DNA of 64,000 nt, taken from Anas platyrhynchos. Lineage: Eukaryota > Chordata > Aves > Anseriformes > Anatidae. This document shows positions 54,262 through 64,000 of the stretch, in pieces. The notes under the pieces were generated by a model, which was not told the origin of the DNA, did not search any database, and saw nothing but the letters and a program-made list of their open reading frames with translations. A program made the translations under genes and the position numbers. Positions within the stretch are counted from its first letter, which is position 1; every line of letters begins with the position of its first letter. The stretch spans positions 4,497,001-4,561,000 of the forward strand of contig NC_092607.1 in NCBI RefSeq assembly GCF_047663525.1, given 5' to 3'.

Positions 54262-57200
54262 CTAAAAAGCAAAGAAATCAATTATTAGATATCTAAGACT
54301 CCTTCAACCATTACTTGCTACCTCTCAAATCGCATCAACCTCAGACAATTCAAATCAGACTCAGATGGGGCACTCCATTACCAGAGCCCTTCTGGGACCA
54401 CAGTGAGAGAACTAAAGGAGCAGTTTCCCAGGGCTCCATAGTAAGCCTGTTCCTCCCAGCTCCCCATTTTCAAACCAAACCTGCTTGCATACACTGATGT
54501 GCTGCTCCTAAAGAAAGTCTCCCAGTGAGCTACAATATCAGACTCCCAATAGTTGCCGCTCTGTAAACATATTTGCTAATTTACACAACATTGCAGTCCT
54601 GGGGAAAGCTATTATAAGCTGCAGAAGCTAAGGATATGTCCGACTCCCAGCAGATGTAGGAAAACATCTCTGTTTAAGTGGCACAGCCCTGGCATGGCTT
54701 TCCCAGGGTGAAGACATCAGGCAGGCCTCTGACAAACTTCCCAGGATGCCCCTTTAAGCCAAACTCATATCTATCCTTCCTGCTGCTTACATAAGTCTGG
54801 TAAACACACTTTCTGCCCTTGCAGCTGAAACAGTCCACTAGGAGTACAGCTACTGATTTAATTTTTTACCTTTTCTACAAGTTTTTTTTTTTGTCATGTC
54901 TTTAATTCAGCAACACAAAATTGAGAAGCCACAGCTGTAATGCAGCTGGTGTAGGGACAGCACATAAACAACTTGGCAGAGTAGCCAGAACAGGAATCTC
55001 CTGTCCCCCTAGAAATACCGGCTAGCACATGCCACCTGTCATTTTCTGCCTTGCTCTTACCTGTACCAGTTCGTGAGTGTCATCATGATATAAAGAGAGG
55101 CAAGAAAGAGCATGAAGTGGAAGAATGTGTAGCTGTACTGAACACCATCCTTCTCATTATCCACGACACGGCGCACTTCTCCTTCCTCGGCAGCCCCGCT
55201 GCCTGCTCCCCCAGCCTCCTCCAGAATGGCACTGTCGCTCCCAGACAGCATCAGCTTGTTCACTTGGCTGTTACTTGAAGAGCGAATGCTGCAGGGTAAC
55301 CCAAAGAAAAAGATGGTTAGGAACTCCCTTTTCAGGTAGCTATGTTTGCTGATAAAACAAGCAACAGATGAGAATGAATATCTGGGACTAGCCAATTGCA
55401 TTTTTTAATCCTTCTGGAAACATCGAGGAAGCTCCTTGAAGAGAGCTGTTTCAATCTGAGCTTTCATTACCCAAATCAAACAGCAGTCCTAGGCCAGGTC
55501 TTATACCACAGAGTGCATAACCCTATTGTTATCAGAATTGGGCTAATAAAGCCTGTATTTATGCACAGAACAGCATGCAGTTTCATTAGTTGTATTTGGC
55601 TTGGGCCTGGGACCACAGTTAGACATGAGCAAATGCCAATATATTTTTCACTGGAGCCAGAGTCAAATCAAGAAGGCAAGCAAAACTCAATTGTTTGTCA
55701 TTTGATAGCAGCACAGATCCTACCTGGAATACAGGAGGCAGAGAACAAATATAACCAATCCAACAATACTCTGGGCATCCCACCACTGCAGGGACTTGGG
55801 TGGAGCTGGAGTAGCAGGTACAACTGTGGTGTTGGCTGGAAAAACTGTGGGTGTAGCTATCTGGGTAATGATATTCAGCAAACTTGGGTTACAGTTCCGC
55901 TCTGAAAGGGATTTTGAGGCAGATTTAGATGAGGTGAGCTTTGCAAGCAAGTAGCTAAGAAAAGATGACAGAAACTTGCAATTTATCATTCCCTTTAATA
56001 TCTTCAATTCACCAGGGGCAGTAACAGCATGGAATATTTTTCCTTCTTGTGAATTAGGCAAGGGTGTATTATTTAAATAATAAAATCAGAATGCCCTCAA
56101 CAAATACCCCAGTTTATTCATGAAAGAGGCAATTTGATGGTTTCGCTAAACTTAGCTTTACTTTCTGACTAGATTTTATCTAGACAGAAGATCAGCAATG
56201 CCCACACGGTGATCTGTAATAACTGGGTCACACCAATAGTTTCACACCAAGTAACGTCACTCCAGACAATCTGGTACTTACCAGGCTCGTTAGACATGGC
56301 TGACCACGTGAGGTACATGGTGTACAGAGTAATGATAGAGGACTGGAGGAGGCCAGAGTGAGGCTGATATTCCTGTTCAAAGACAAGATGAGAGGAAAAG
56401 GGTGGCTTTTACCTACAGCTGGATGAAACCCTATGGCCATAGATATAACAACTGTTGGCATTTAAAACTAAAGTTTTTAGAAATGCATTTGGCTTTGTTC
56501 TGTTTAAAAGACAGGAAGAAACTCCTTAGAGCAATACAATGTACGCAGCAATAACGCAAACATGGAAGGAATACGGAAACCAAACCCAGTTCTCCTGTGC
56601 TGAAGACTCAGGTACAAATTCTAGCCAAGTTAATCCCAAGTTGCTTAACAGTTCTGTAAATACGGTCCTAGCATGTGATTTATTTGAGCAATAGTAGTTC
56701 AGAATCAAGTAACACACAAGCTTTCTACTGATATTAAACACTCGCACTCATTGTTTTGAAGCCATAATTTTTTGGATCCCCAAAGCCACACCAGCGGTGA
56801 CTCCACCTCCACCACCGGAAACAACGTCCAGAACAATGTGAGCCAAAAAAAGCCTTATCTTCAGGAAATACATCACTATATAGTGCATCACTTTCAGATC
56901 AAGGTCTTTTCTGTTTTTTTGTTTGTTTGTTTTTGTTTTGTTTGTTTTTACATCTTACTTATTTCTCAAATATCCCTAGCTAGCATAGCTATAATAGACA
57001 AACTTACAAGTTCTTATGCCTGTCTGAATGAATGTGACATCCTTCTTACATCCCTGCTTTGCATGTCAGAAGGAAATAGTAAAGAAAAAGAGTACCTGAA
57101 CTTTTGGAAGGATAGAAACGATGGATACAGCAATGCACAGGAGCATATTAATGCTTATGAAGAACTTGTTTTCAGCGCAATCCTCAGGCTTTGTGTAGAA

Positions 57201-60200
57201 AACATAGAAAAGCACAACAAAAACCAGTGACAAGCCATAGAACAAGCTTGTACAGGACAGCAGAGCTGGAGGGGAAAAAATAACCGTTAGAATAAAGCCA
57301 TAGCTTAACAGTACATCTAAGGTACTTCAGTGGCTAGCTACTGCTGTAAATGGACAGGCCCCTTCCTTACTTCTAAATCTGGTTCAGGAAGCTAGACTAG
57401 CAGGATATATTTTCATTAGGTATGGCCAAATGTCTGCTTCAGCTCACTAAGCAGCGCAGCTCAGAAGAAAGTCAACGCTGTCATCAGGGGAATAAGAAGA
57501 CCTGCCTTCCAGCTGCAGGGTAATTGCTTTTACTGGGTTGTCAAACCAGTGTCAAAGAGCACTTTTTGCACACTTTAATCTATGATCTACTGTTTACAAG
57601 CCCTGAATTTCCTCTTCTATGCTAAAGGCCACCTGTTTTCATTCCCGTTCTGCTATGTTCTTTACAAGAAGCTACAAAACGCTGTCGCAGCATTCACAGC
57701 TGTAACAAAGAACCACAACTGTTGGTGCTCTGATTTTGGTGGTCAAGTCAGTGGCGCGCACTGTGACACTGTGTTGGAGAGCTGCCACCATCACTGACAT
57801 AACAGACTTCCTGAGAACATCAGCAGGGGAGGCGACAAGGCAAAATCAGAACTAAGAAGATCCAGGCTGCTAGTTCTGCACTCACTCCGCAAACCAGACA
57901 AGTTAAGTATTGTTTATTACTACTGTCAGACCTGCTAGTCGCAAGCCTGGAGTATTTTACATTTTATTTAATGAGAAAATGGCAACACTGCAGTTATTAA
58001 TTCCCAACGCTTACAGTAGTGACTCAGGGAGACTGTAGTGTATAATTCTACGACATGTTTGCAAACTAGCACATGATATTCTGCAGAGCGCTGGCCAGCC
58101 AAAATAAATCCCTGCTGGCTTAAGATTCCTACCTGCATACCAACATTTAGAGTTTCCCTCCTCCATTCTCTCAACCCAGTTCTCATTCCAGGAGTGAGCG
58201 AAGTCCACAAGAAGCACCAGCTGGATAAGAATGAAGCAGAAGGCTCCAAAAATACCTACAACAAACCAGGCTAGAAAAGAAAGTAACGAAAACAAGCTTA
58301 ACTTTCATCATTTGCATGTTTACCCAGGAAATAGAAAAACACCTATTTCTAATTATACTGCAGACAAGTAACAAAAATAAATCTGAAACTATATTTTGAA
58401 GCGTTATTTGCTTTGGCCTCCATCCTGCAGAATCACGTGAGGAACTGCTGCTACCTTACAGCTGTGGCCTACTCTCATCAAGCTGAGCATGGAAATGCTT
58501 AGCCCTGGGTGTTGTCAGAATGAATTCCAGATCCAAGTCAAGATACCTCTGCGTCAGTAAGCGCCACAGGGCCACATTTCTTTAGGGAACAAGAACCCTC
58601 TCGAGTACCTGTGATGTGGCCAGACAGCGGAGGTACCCCGCAGCAATTTTTTTCAAAGGCTCTGGGGTAGTAATTTGCACTCATTGCAGACAGCACACTG
58701 AGGGCTCTCATCAAAACAGCATCAGGAGGCTCAGCCCAGCAGTTAGTGTCAGAGCCCTGTATTAGTAACAGGCAGCGCCTATGGGCTTGAGAAGAGATCG
58801 CTTCAGCTGGTCACTACAACACTGGGCAATCAAAATATTAATTCTAAAGAAGGACACAATCAGCATTTTCTACAAGGTAACTTCACTATCACAACCATAG
58901 TCCAGCATGTCTTGGGAAGTTTTGAGTTTAATAGCAATTAACACAGTAAGAATTTTGTCACTGTACCTCTTGTGAAAGGCCCTTCAGGAATGTAAAACGC
59001 CCCGACCATGATGCCCACAATGGCAGCTATTTTGAAGAACCAGAACCTTAAAAAGAAGAAAGTTCACAGTCTTACTCCGCATACAATATTCAGCTTTTCC
59101 ACAACATACCAACAGTTTGCTGCACACAGATGAACGTCTAAGAAACAAACCCAAAAGCTGTGTTCAGTGGGATTACACACAGATATTTACCAAATGGGGG
59201 AGGAGTGCAAATGCAAAGTGTTGCACCTGGGACAGAAAAACTCCATGCAACAGGACAGGCTGGGGCCAAAGGTTTGCTGTATAAGGAGCTCCTGCTCCAA
59301 ACAGAGCATGGTTCAGCAGCAGGGCCTCGCAGGGGGGAAGGCTGCACTGTTCAGCTTGCAGAAGGGAAGAGGGAGACCCAATAGCTGTGCTCAGCTGCCT
59401 AAAGGAAGGTGTGAGGACTTCTGACAGTGTGCAGACTCTTCTTGCAGGTGAAAGGGCAAATAGCAACAGACAAGTTGCAGAAAGATGAGTTACAGTCAGA
59501 TATCACAAAAATAGAAACATGGGCTGTGCAGAGAGGTCAAAGCAACCCTTAGAGACGTTCAAAAAAATCAGAAAGGTCACAAACACCTGCTCCATATTGG
59601 TCCTGCTCTGATAAGTCATTCATGTAGCCCAAAACTAACTCAGTGACAGCAGGAAACTGGAAATCAGAGCCCAGTTTCTGCTGGATTAGAGTCAGACTAG
59701 TGCCCTGTGGACGAGCCAAGGAATGCCAGAGAGCACAGGGAAGGGGACATAAACCACCTGGCACCTGACATCTCTGCTGACACACGGAGGGGTCATCACC
59801 TCCCTTCTGCATTAGCAGCGATGTCTGGCTTTCCATTATCAGTGCATCGACATGCTACACAAACAGGAAGCCTCTTAGGAGACCGAAGCGTTGCTCTTTA
59901 TTCTGTTCAAAAGAAACTCCAGGCTATCTACGTATACTTTAGCAATTCTCCACTGTGTTCAGCAGAGAAACCTGAGAGAAGAAAGAAAGGAAACTAGTCA
60001 GGAGACCAGAGAGGCAGCTTACAAACGTACCCGTTGTGCACTGCTGCTCTTGGATCGTTACTTGTTTTCACTGCTATCATCATCAGCGATAAGACAAAGA
60101 AAAACACTGCCATGGCAAAGCTGATTCGATAGACAGCTCTGTAGCCAACAAACACATCGCAGCTGACAAAGCCGTTCAGATGTGGGATCAGCGTGTGAAG

Positions 60201-61065
60201 CCCCTCGTCACAAAATCCCGGCACCTGAGCAGAGACACATTTAGTGGTGAATTAACTTCTGTGTTTGCAGTTACAGTCTTTAAGCACTCTAACAGCTACG
60301 CTCCTCAGTCAGCTCTCTGCTGGGACATCTGTTAACAAAAGACCTTTTGCTCTGCCAGCCCGCACAGAGCTCACTGTCATCTGTTGCTTCCCGAGCCATC
60401 ACTAAAAGCATTCAGGAAGATTGAGATACCAGAGCTGCAGACAGCGCTGCCAATAGCCAGCCACCTCTAGGGTCTGGTCGAGTTTCAGAGACAAGGCATT
60501 CTGAAAAATGCACACTTAACGAATCGCATATTTCAGGCGGGAGCCGCTTGGTACATGCAGGTTCTTAACTCGGGGGCGCTGCCACCTCAGGAATCACCTC
60601 GGGGACCACATTCGCGGCTCCGTTGCGCTCCGATCCAAGCACAACCCACCAAGGACCGCTGCCACACGCCCCGGCTTTGCTAACAGCCGACACCCCCCCC
60701 CCCCCCCGTACCTTTTTCAGCTGCTCCTCCATGCCCGGCGCCAGCATGATGCAGGCGACAGCGGTGCTGAGGAGGAGGAGGAAGGCGTAGATGAGGCGGG
60801 TGACGGTGGAGTTGCTGCTGCTGGGGCAGCAGCGGCACAGCAGGCAGGAGGCGCCGCCGCACAGGCACGGCACCTGCGGGACACGCACAGCCCGTCAGGC
60901 CGCGGCCCCGGGGGGACCCCCGAGGAGACCCCCGGGGGGACCCGGGCTCCGCTTCCTCGCCCCGGCGCCCTCCCGGTGCCCTCCCCCCGCCTCCCCCCGT
61001 GCCCTCCCCGCGGCCCCGGCCCTGACCCAGCTGCCCAGCGAGCACAGCCCCAGCACGGCCCCCAT
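54123..61065 (-). CDS. SERINC3: SERINC3, serine incorporator 3
   Basis: Multipass membrane protein of the SERINC/TDE family, linked to lipid handling in the plasma membrane and to antiviral restriction in mammals. CDS (minus) joins 61065-61027, 60873-60712, 60224-60031, 59046-58967, 58270-58133, 57265-57096, 56372-56282, 55901-55724, 55288-55061 and 54261-54123: 473 codons, 472 aa (human 473). Visible features are a start [13 protein letters not shown], a cysteine cluster [14 protein letters not shown] at 16-29, a glycosylation sequon at N34 and another at N315, and hydrophobic segments at about 40-57 ([18 protein letters not shown]), 99-117 and onwards, with the last one in [16 protein letters not shown]. 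The soluble loop near 355-400 is Ser/Gly/Glu-rich. SERINC1 and SERINC5 are the alternatives; synteny and length favour SERINC3. All junctions keep frame. Confidence 0.97.
54262..55060 (-). other. SERINC3: SERINC3 intron 9
   Basis: 799 bp, nothing further recognised. Confidence 0.75.
55061..55288 (-). CDS. SERINC3: SERINC3 exon 9
   Basis: Encodes [19 protein letters not shown], an acidic Gly/Ala-rich loop, then [20 protein letters not shown] and a membrane segment ending NWY. Confidence 0.96.
55289..55723 (-). other. SERINC3: SERINC3 intron 8
   Basis: 435 bp. The plus-strand open frame here is chance. Confidence 0.75.
55724..55901 (-). CDS. SERINC3: SERINC3 exon 8
   Basis: Encodes [18 protein letters not shown], a Thr/Pro-rich extracellular-type loop with sequon NTT, and [14 protein letters not shown]. 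Donor AG|gtagga. Confidence 0.96.
55902..56281 (-). other. SERINC3: SERINC3 intron 7
   Basis: 380 bp, nothing further recognised. Confidence 0.75.
56282..56372 (-). CDS. SERINC3: SERINC3 exon 7
   Basis: Encodes [20 protein letters not shown] and [10 protein letters not shown], one of the most conserved SERINC blocks. Donor G|gtaagt. Confidence 0.97.
56373..57095 (-). other. SERINC3: SERINC3 intron 6
   Basis: 723 bp with a GTTT/T-rich simple repeat at 56913-56949. Confidence 0.8.
56913..56949. repeat. GTTT simple repeat
   Basis: Imperfect GTTT/GTTTT units. Confidence 0.9.
57096..57265 (-). CDS. SERINC3: SERINC3 exon 6
   Basis: Encodes [20 protein letters not shown] then [16 protein letters not shown] and ILPKVQ. 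Acceptor ctccag, donor CAG|gtactc. Confidence 0.96.
57266..58132 (-). other. SERINC3: SERINC3 intron 5
   Basis: 867 bp, nothing further recognised. Confidence 0.75.
58133..58270 (-). CDS. SERINC3: SERINC3 exon 5
   Basis: Encodes [20 protein letters not shown] and [19 protein letters not shown], the signature SERINC segment. Confidence 0.97.
58271..58966 (-). other. SERINC3: SERINC3 intron 4
   Basis: 696 bp, nothing further recognised. Confidence 0.75.
58967..59046 (-). CDS. SERINC3: SERINC3 exon 4
   Basis: An 80-nt exon encoding [20 protein letters not shown] then EGPFTR. Acceptor tttaag, donor G|gtacag. Confidence 0.95.
59047..60030 (-). other. SERINC3: SERINC3 intron 3
   Basis: 984 bp. 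It holds a CR1 fragment at 59195-59345. Open frames of 95-97 codons on either strand are chance or repeat-derived. Confidence 0.75.
59195..59345 (+). mobile_element. Internal CR1 LINE fragment, + orientation
   Basis: Contains ATGCAAAGTGTTGCACCTGG, CATGCAACAGGACAGGCTGG and GGCCAAAGGTTTGC, matching the CR1 ORF2 3' region as recalled. It lies antisense to SERINC3. Confidence 0.75.
60031..60224 (-). CDS. SERINC3: SERINC3 exon 3
   Basis: Encodes [39 protein letters not shown] and a segment ending RAAVHNG. Acceptor gctcag, donor GG|gtacgt. Confidence 0.96.
60225..60711 (-). other. SERINC3: SERINC3 intron 2
   Basis: 487 bp. On the minus strand its 5' end is gtac followed at once by a run of 15 G. 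Confidence 0.85.
60693..60707. repeat. C15/G15 homopolymer
   Basis: Fifteen C on the + strand, i.e. G15 starting at the fifth base of SERINC3 intron 2 in the sense direction. Confidence 0.9.
60712..60873 (-). CDS. SERINC3: SERINC3 exon 2
   Basis: Encodes [39 protein letters not shown] and EEQLKK. Donor AAG|gtacgg. Confidence 0.96.
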
Positions 61066-61630
61066 CGCGCCGCCGCCACCGAGCCCCCGCCGGCCGCTTC
61101 CTGCTTCCGCCCTCAGCGCCCGCCGGCCGCCCCCCAGCGTCGCCGCCGCTCATTGGTCGTCCCCGCCACACCGCCCGCCAATAGGAAAGGGGGAAAGCGC
61201 GGCGGGAGAAAAGAGCGCCCTCCCGCCCGCTGCTTATGTCCTTTGACAAGCGGTGGTCGTGAGGAGGAGAGCGCTGATTGGATGAAGGGAAGGGAGTGGG
61301 TGGCTCCACTAGCAGCTTGACCAATGAGCGAGGCTAATTGGCGTCAGGGCTCTGATCGGCAGGTCTTGTAGCCAATCCATACTCGCCTCTCCCTGAAGCC
61401 ACAAGGGGCGCTGCGGCCGCCCCGCGGTTGCCCTGGCAGCCGGCGCCACGGCGGTGGGGCCTGTGACCGGGCCGTGTAATGGCGGGCGGCTGCTGAGGGG
61501 CGGCTCCCTGAGGGGCGCTCCCAGTCCCAAGGGAGCGGCCCCAGCCCGCCGGGCAGTTTGTGGTGCCACAAGCACTCGGTCCCTGTTGCCGAGGCGCTCG
61601 GCGGTGCGGCCGGAGCTGCGTCCTCTGGAG
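60880..61630. promoter_or_regulatory. SERINC3: CpG island promoter of SERINC3, possibly bidirectional
   Basis: Very CpG-rich DNA around exon 1 extending about 560 bp upstream. Six CCAAT/ATTGG boxes at 61152, 61178, 61277, 61321, 61337 and 61372 (three in each orientation) are typical NF-Y targets and lie 85-310 bp upstream of the ATG. In human, PKIG lies next on this side, transcribed away from SERINC3 as I recall, so a head-to-head start is possible; no PKIG coding exon is in the window. Confidence 0.8.
61027..61065 (-). CDS. SERINC3: SERINC3 exon 1 coding part
   Basis: Thirteen codons, [13 protein letters not shown], in the CpG island. The start has G at -3 and G at +4. The donor TGG|gtcagg lacks A at +3 but is the only GT that joins exon 2 in frame with the family sequence. 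Intron 1 is 153 bp (60874-61026). Confidence 0.93.
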
Positions 61631-61631
61631 G

Positions 61632-61765
61632 ATCGTTAATGTTGGAAAAAACCTCCGGGCTCACCTGGTCCAGCCACCCCCTGCCACCAGTGTCACCCCC
61701 TAACCCATGTCCCTAAGCACCACGCCCAGCCTGTAAAACCCTTAGCATGGAGGGAAGGGAAGCCT
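61632..61765 (-). mobile_element. CR1 LINE 3' fragment, - orientation
   Basis: Reverse complement of a CR1 end: GTTGGAAAAAACCTCC, CACCTGGTCCAGCCACCCCC, CCCATGTCCCTAAGCACCAC. It sits directly at the outer edge of the SERINC3 CpG island. Confidence 0.88.
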
Positions 61766-64000
61766 GTGGGAACAGCCATGGTTCTGCCCAGGGCCTCTCC
61801 AGCTTCTGGTGACCAGCCTGCTGCCCCATTGACAGCCTGCAGGAGTTACAGCAGCGGTGACCGCGCTCCGTAGCTAAATCCGGAGCAAATTAAAGGGCTG
61901 GGAGCTGGCCGTGAGGACGTAACCAACGGCAGCAGGAAGGTGACAAAGGTTTACACAGAAGTTCAGACACAGCCCTCTGGAGCTATTTAATCGGTGCCAG
62001 TGTTGCAAAATACCAGAGGTCACGGTTGGAGCTGACCAGCCAGCGTTAGAGGAGATATTTTGGCTGTGGTAGTTCCAGCATCACTTCCTGCTGCGTCAGA
62101 CCCTTCTTTCCTTCACACAATCCCTCTCAGAAAAAAACCTACGTCCATCACAGTGACAAATAATCAGGATGACAGCTTTACTGCCTCCTAAATTTGCCAA
62201 GAAATGACAAAAAGGATCCAGTAAGACAGACGCGTATTTTCCACAGCAGCTTTAACACTCGGAGTATATGAACATGATGTTAACAGAAGCATCCCTCCTG
62301 CAATCAGCCTCATTCATGAAGACATAGAGCCTTCTTTCAGAAAGAGATTGCACCATAAATCATTCAAACTGTGCTTGCCTCAGATAATACGTGAACCTTT
62401 ACCTTATTATTAATGTATTTTTCTTGCTCTTTTGGGAGCACCAGCTGGATCTGTAGGCTTTTGTCACACCCCTGCTACCTCACTGTTTGTGCTTATGAAT
62501 GTATGCAGAAGGCAGAGTCCAAAATTCTGTGTTCCTTCCCCAGTAATCTTGGATAAATCACTTCATAATTATATTACTAAAAGGTATGAAGCTTAGCTAA
62601 ATCCTCATTTTCTTCACAAGAAACGTATGAGCCTAAATAGTTTTGTTAAGTACTGTGAGATCCTCTACTCAATTATGTGAACGAAAGACAAAGTATACAG
62701 ATATAAGGGTTTTGCCTTCTACTGCCCATGTAACAAGAGATTTCCTTCCAACATACAACCCCTCTGATTCTGCATAACATCATCTCAAAGCACACACATT
62801 TAACAGGAGATAAGGACGAAGCCAGCCTGGTTACTGTCAGCTGTGGGAGCAAGACAGGACATGGCAGGAGGTTATCCTAGTTGTTCAAAAATACCTCGCT
62901 CTGGTATATTAATCAGTTCTGAAAGCAGAATAAAATGATGTGTGTCTTATATATCTATGTTATATCACATACATATCTATATATTAGTTGTTTGAAGTGC
63001 CTAGATATTTTTTTTACCTTGAAATTAGGTGGTATTTAAAGGAAATGTGCCAGATACAGTCATTGGAAAGTAGTTCTCTGCAGTTCTTTTTGCAACAGAG
63101 CTAATAAAAAAATGTCACTCAAGCTTGTGCGTTAGTGCTATTCTTGTTAATCTCAAGGGTCTCCCTTTCATGATATCAAAAATGCAGAACTTTCCTGATG
63201 TTCCCTGGAGTATTCAAGGGTCTCTGCTCTGCATAGGCTGTATTTTTGTAGGTAACAGATCCAGGTTATAATCAAAAATCCTTTGACTGACCAGAATCTT
63301 TCAGGCAGGTGTTTAACTGGGGGAACTGCAAATTAGAATGGCTGGGTTAAATCAACTGTAACAAAAATAAATAAATAAAAATAATCATATATAATCTGTG
63401 TTTCTGTATACATGTACAGGACCTGTATACAGGTCTAAACATCTTCTTGTGCTCCTGCCTGCATAAACTTCAGAAGTTTGAAGTATTGGCGTCAGCTTTC
63501 TAGTAAAACTCACCGATTTACTGGGCTCCTGTGAAGTGTTTAGCTTAAAGCAGTATTTTTAACTGTGCTTCGTTTGGATCTCCAGAGCATAGTTACAGAG
63601 TTTTCATATGGGAGAAATGTTTTTACAGCTGTTTAGTTCAGGTTTTGGGTTGAGCTATATTCCACAGTACTGATCTTAAACCATGCTTTCAAAGTAGCCA
63701 TCGAAGCGGACTGTCTCTGAGGAAGTTAGCAATCAGATAATGGGCAAACCCTGCTACAGCTGAAGCCACTAGAGGGTTGAGTTTGCTTCTCCATGGATAG
63801 AGTTAATAGTTTCTACAAAGTCATGATGTTCCAGCAGGGTAGAAAGTCCTCCCAGGTATAAATATCATTAAGTTTATGGGGCTCCCGGATCACTTTTGGT
63901 GGGGCATATTCTTATCACACACCATCAATACAAGTATGCGTTCCCCATGAACACATCAGGGCCGGCAGGTATCATTTGCTGTGATTCCCCACGAAGCACA
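61766..64000. other. DNA distal to SERINC3, no gene seen
   Basis: AT-rich, with ATAAA and TATATA low-complexity patches near 62946-62990 and 63360-63395 and a 16-bp palindrome at 63420-63435. It may be the first intron of a gene starting in the CpG island, but no exon is visible. Confidence 0.5.

Noticed and set aside
59549-59836. 95-aa minus-strand frame inside SERINC3 intron 3
   Set aside because: Not similar to SERINC proteins, and including it would disrupt the in-frame junction between exons 3 and 4.
60680-61324. 214-aa Gly/Arg-rich minus-strand frame
   Set aside because: Reads SERINC3 exons 1-2 and the promoter island in the wrong frame.
63100-63110. AATAAA in the region beyond SERINC3 as a transcript end
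   Set aside because: No upstream exon was found, so the hexamer alone in AT-rich DNA is not evidence of a gene.

Overview
The window is vertebrate nuclear DNA and almost certainly comes from a bird. The exons are split by short GT-AG introns, the interspersed repeats are CR1 LINE fragments in both orientations, CpG-rich promoters are present, and no mammalian SINEs were seen. Gene content and order (R3HDML, HNF4A, TTPAL, SERINC3) match the block on human chromosome 20q13 as I recall it. The species cannot be fixed from the sequence.

Layout. From 638 to 1,407 lie the last two coding exons of R3HDML (+ strand) and its polyadenylation signal. HNF4A (+) fills 2.6-36.9 kb. A distal P2 promoter with first exon 1D is at 2,926. 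A proximal P1 promoter with first exon 1A is at 18,029. Nine shared exons run from 21,990 to 35,059, followed by a 3' UTR of about 1.85 kb. The exons join in frame to 464 codons (P1 form) or 442 codons (P2 form). From 36.9 to 43.1 kb I found no gene. TTPAL (+) starts from a CpG-rich region at about 43.84-44.47 kb, has four coding exons (44,986-49,499; 339 aa) and a long 3' UTR to about 52.94 kb. SERINC3 (-) converges on it, with ten coding exons from 61,065 down to 54,123 (472 aa), and starts in a CpG island with six CCAAT boxes upstream. From 61.77 to 64.0 kb I see no gene.

The genes do not form a functional pathway. HNF4A is a nuclear receptor controlling liver, gut, kidney and islet genes. 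R3HDML is a secreted CAP-family protein. TTPAL is a CRAL-TRIO lipid-transfer-type protein. SERINC3 is a multipass membrane protein. All four reading frames look intact where they are inside the window, and every splice junction used here keeps the frame.

I found no unknown protein-coding system. The points most worth a second look are regulatory or structural: a P2 promoter core resembling the human one as recalled, only about 15 kb from P1; loss of the in-frame donor for the alpha2-type HNF4A insertion; a six-box CCAAT array upstream of SERINC3; a CR1 element ending inside the TTPAL promoter island; two perfect or near-perfect palindromes; and a G15 tract directly after a SERINC3 splice donor.
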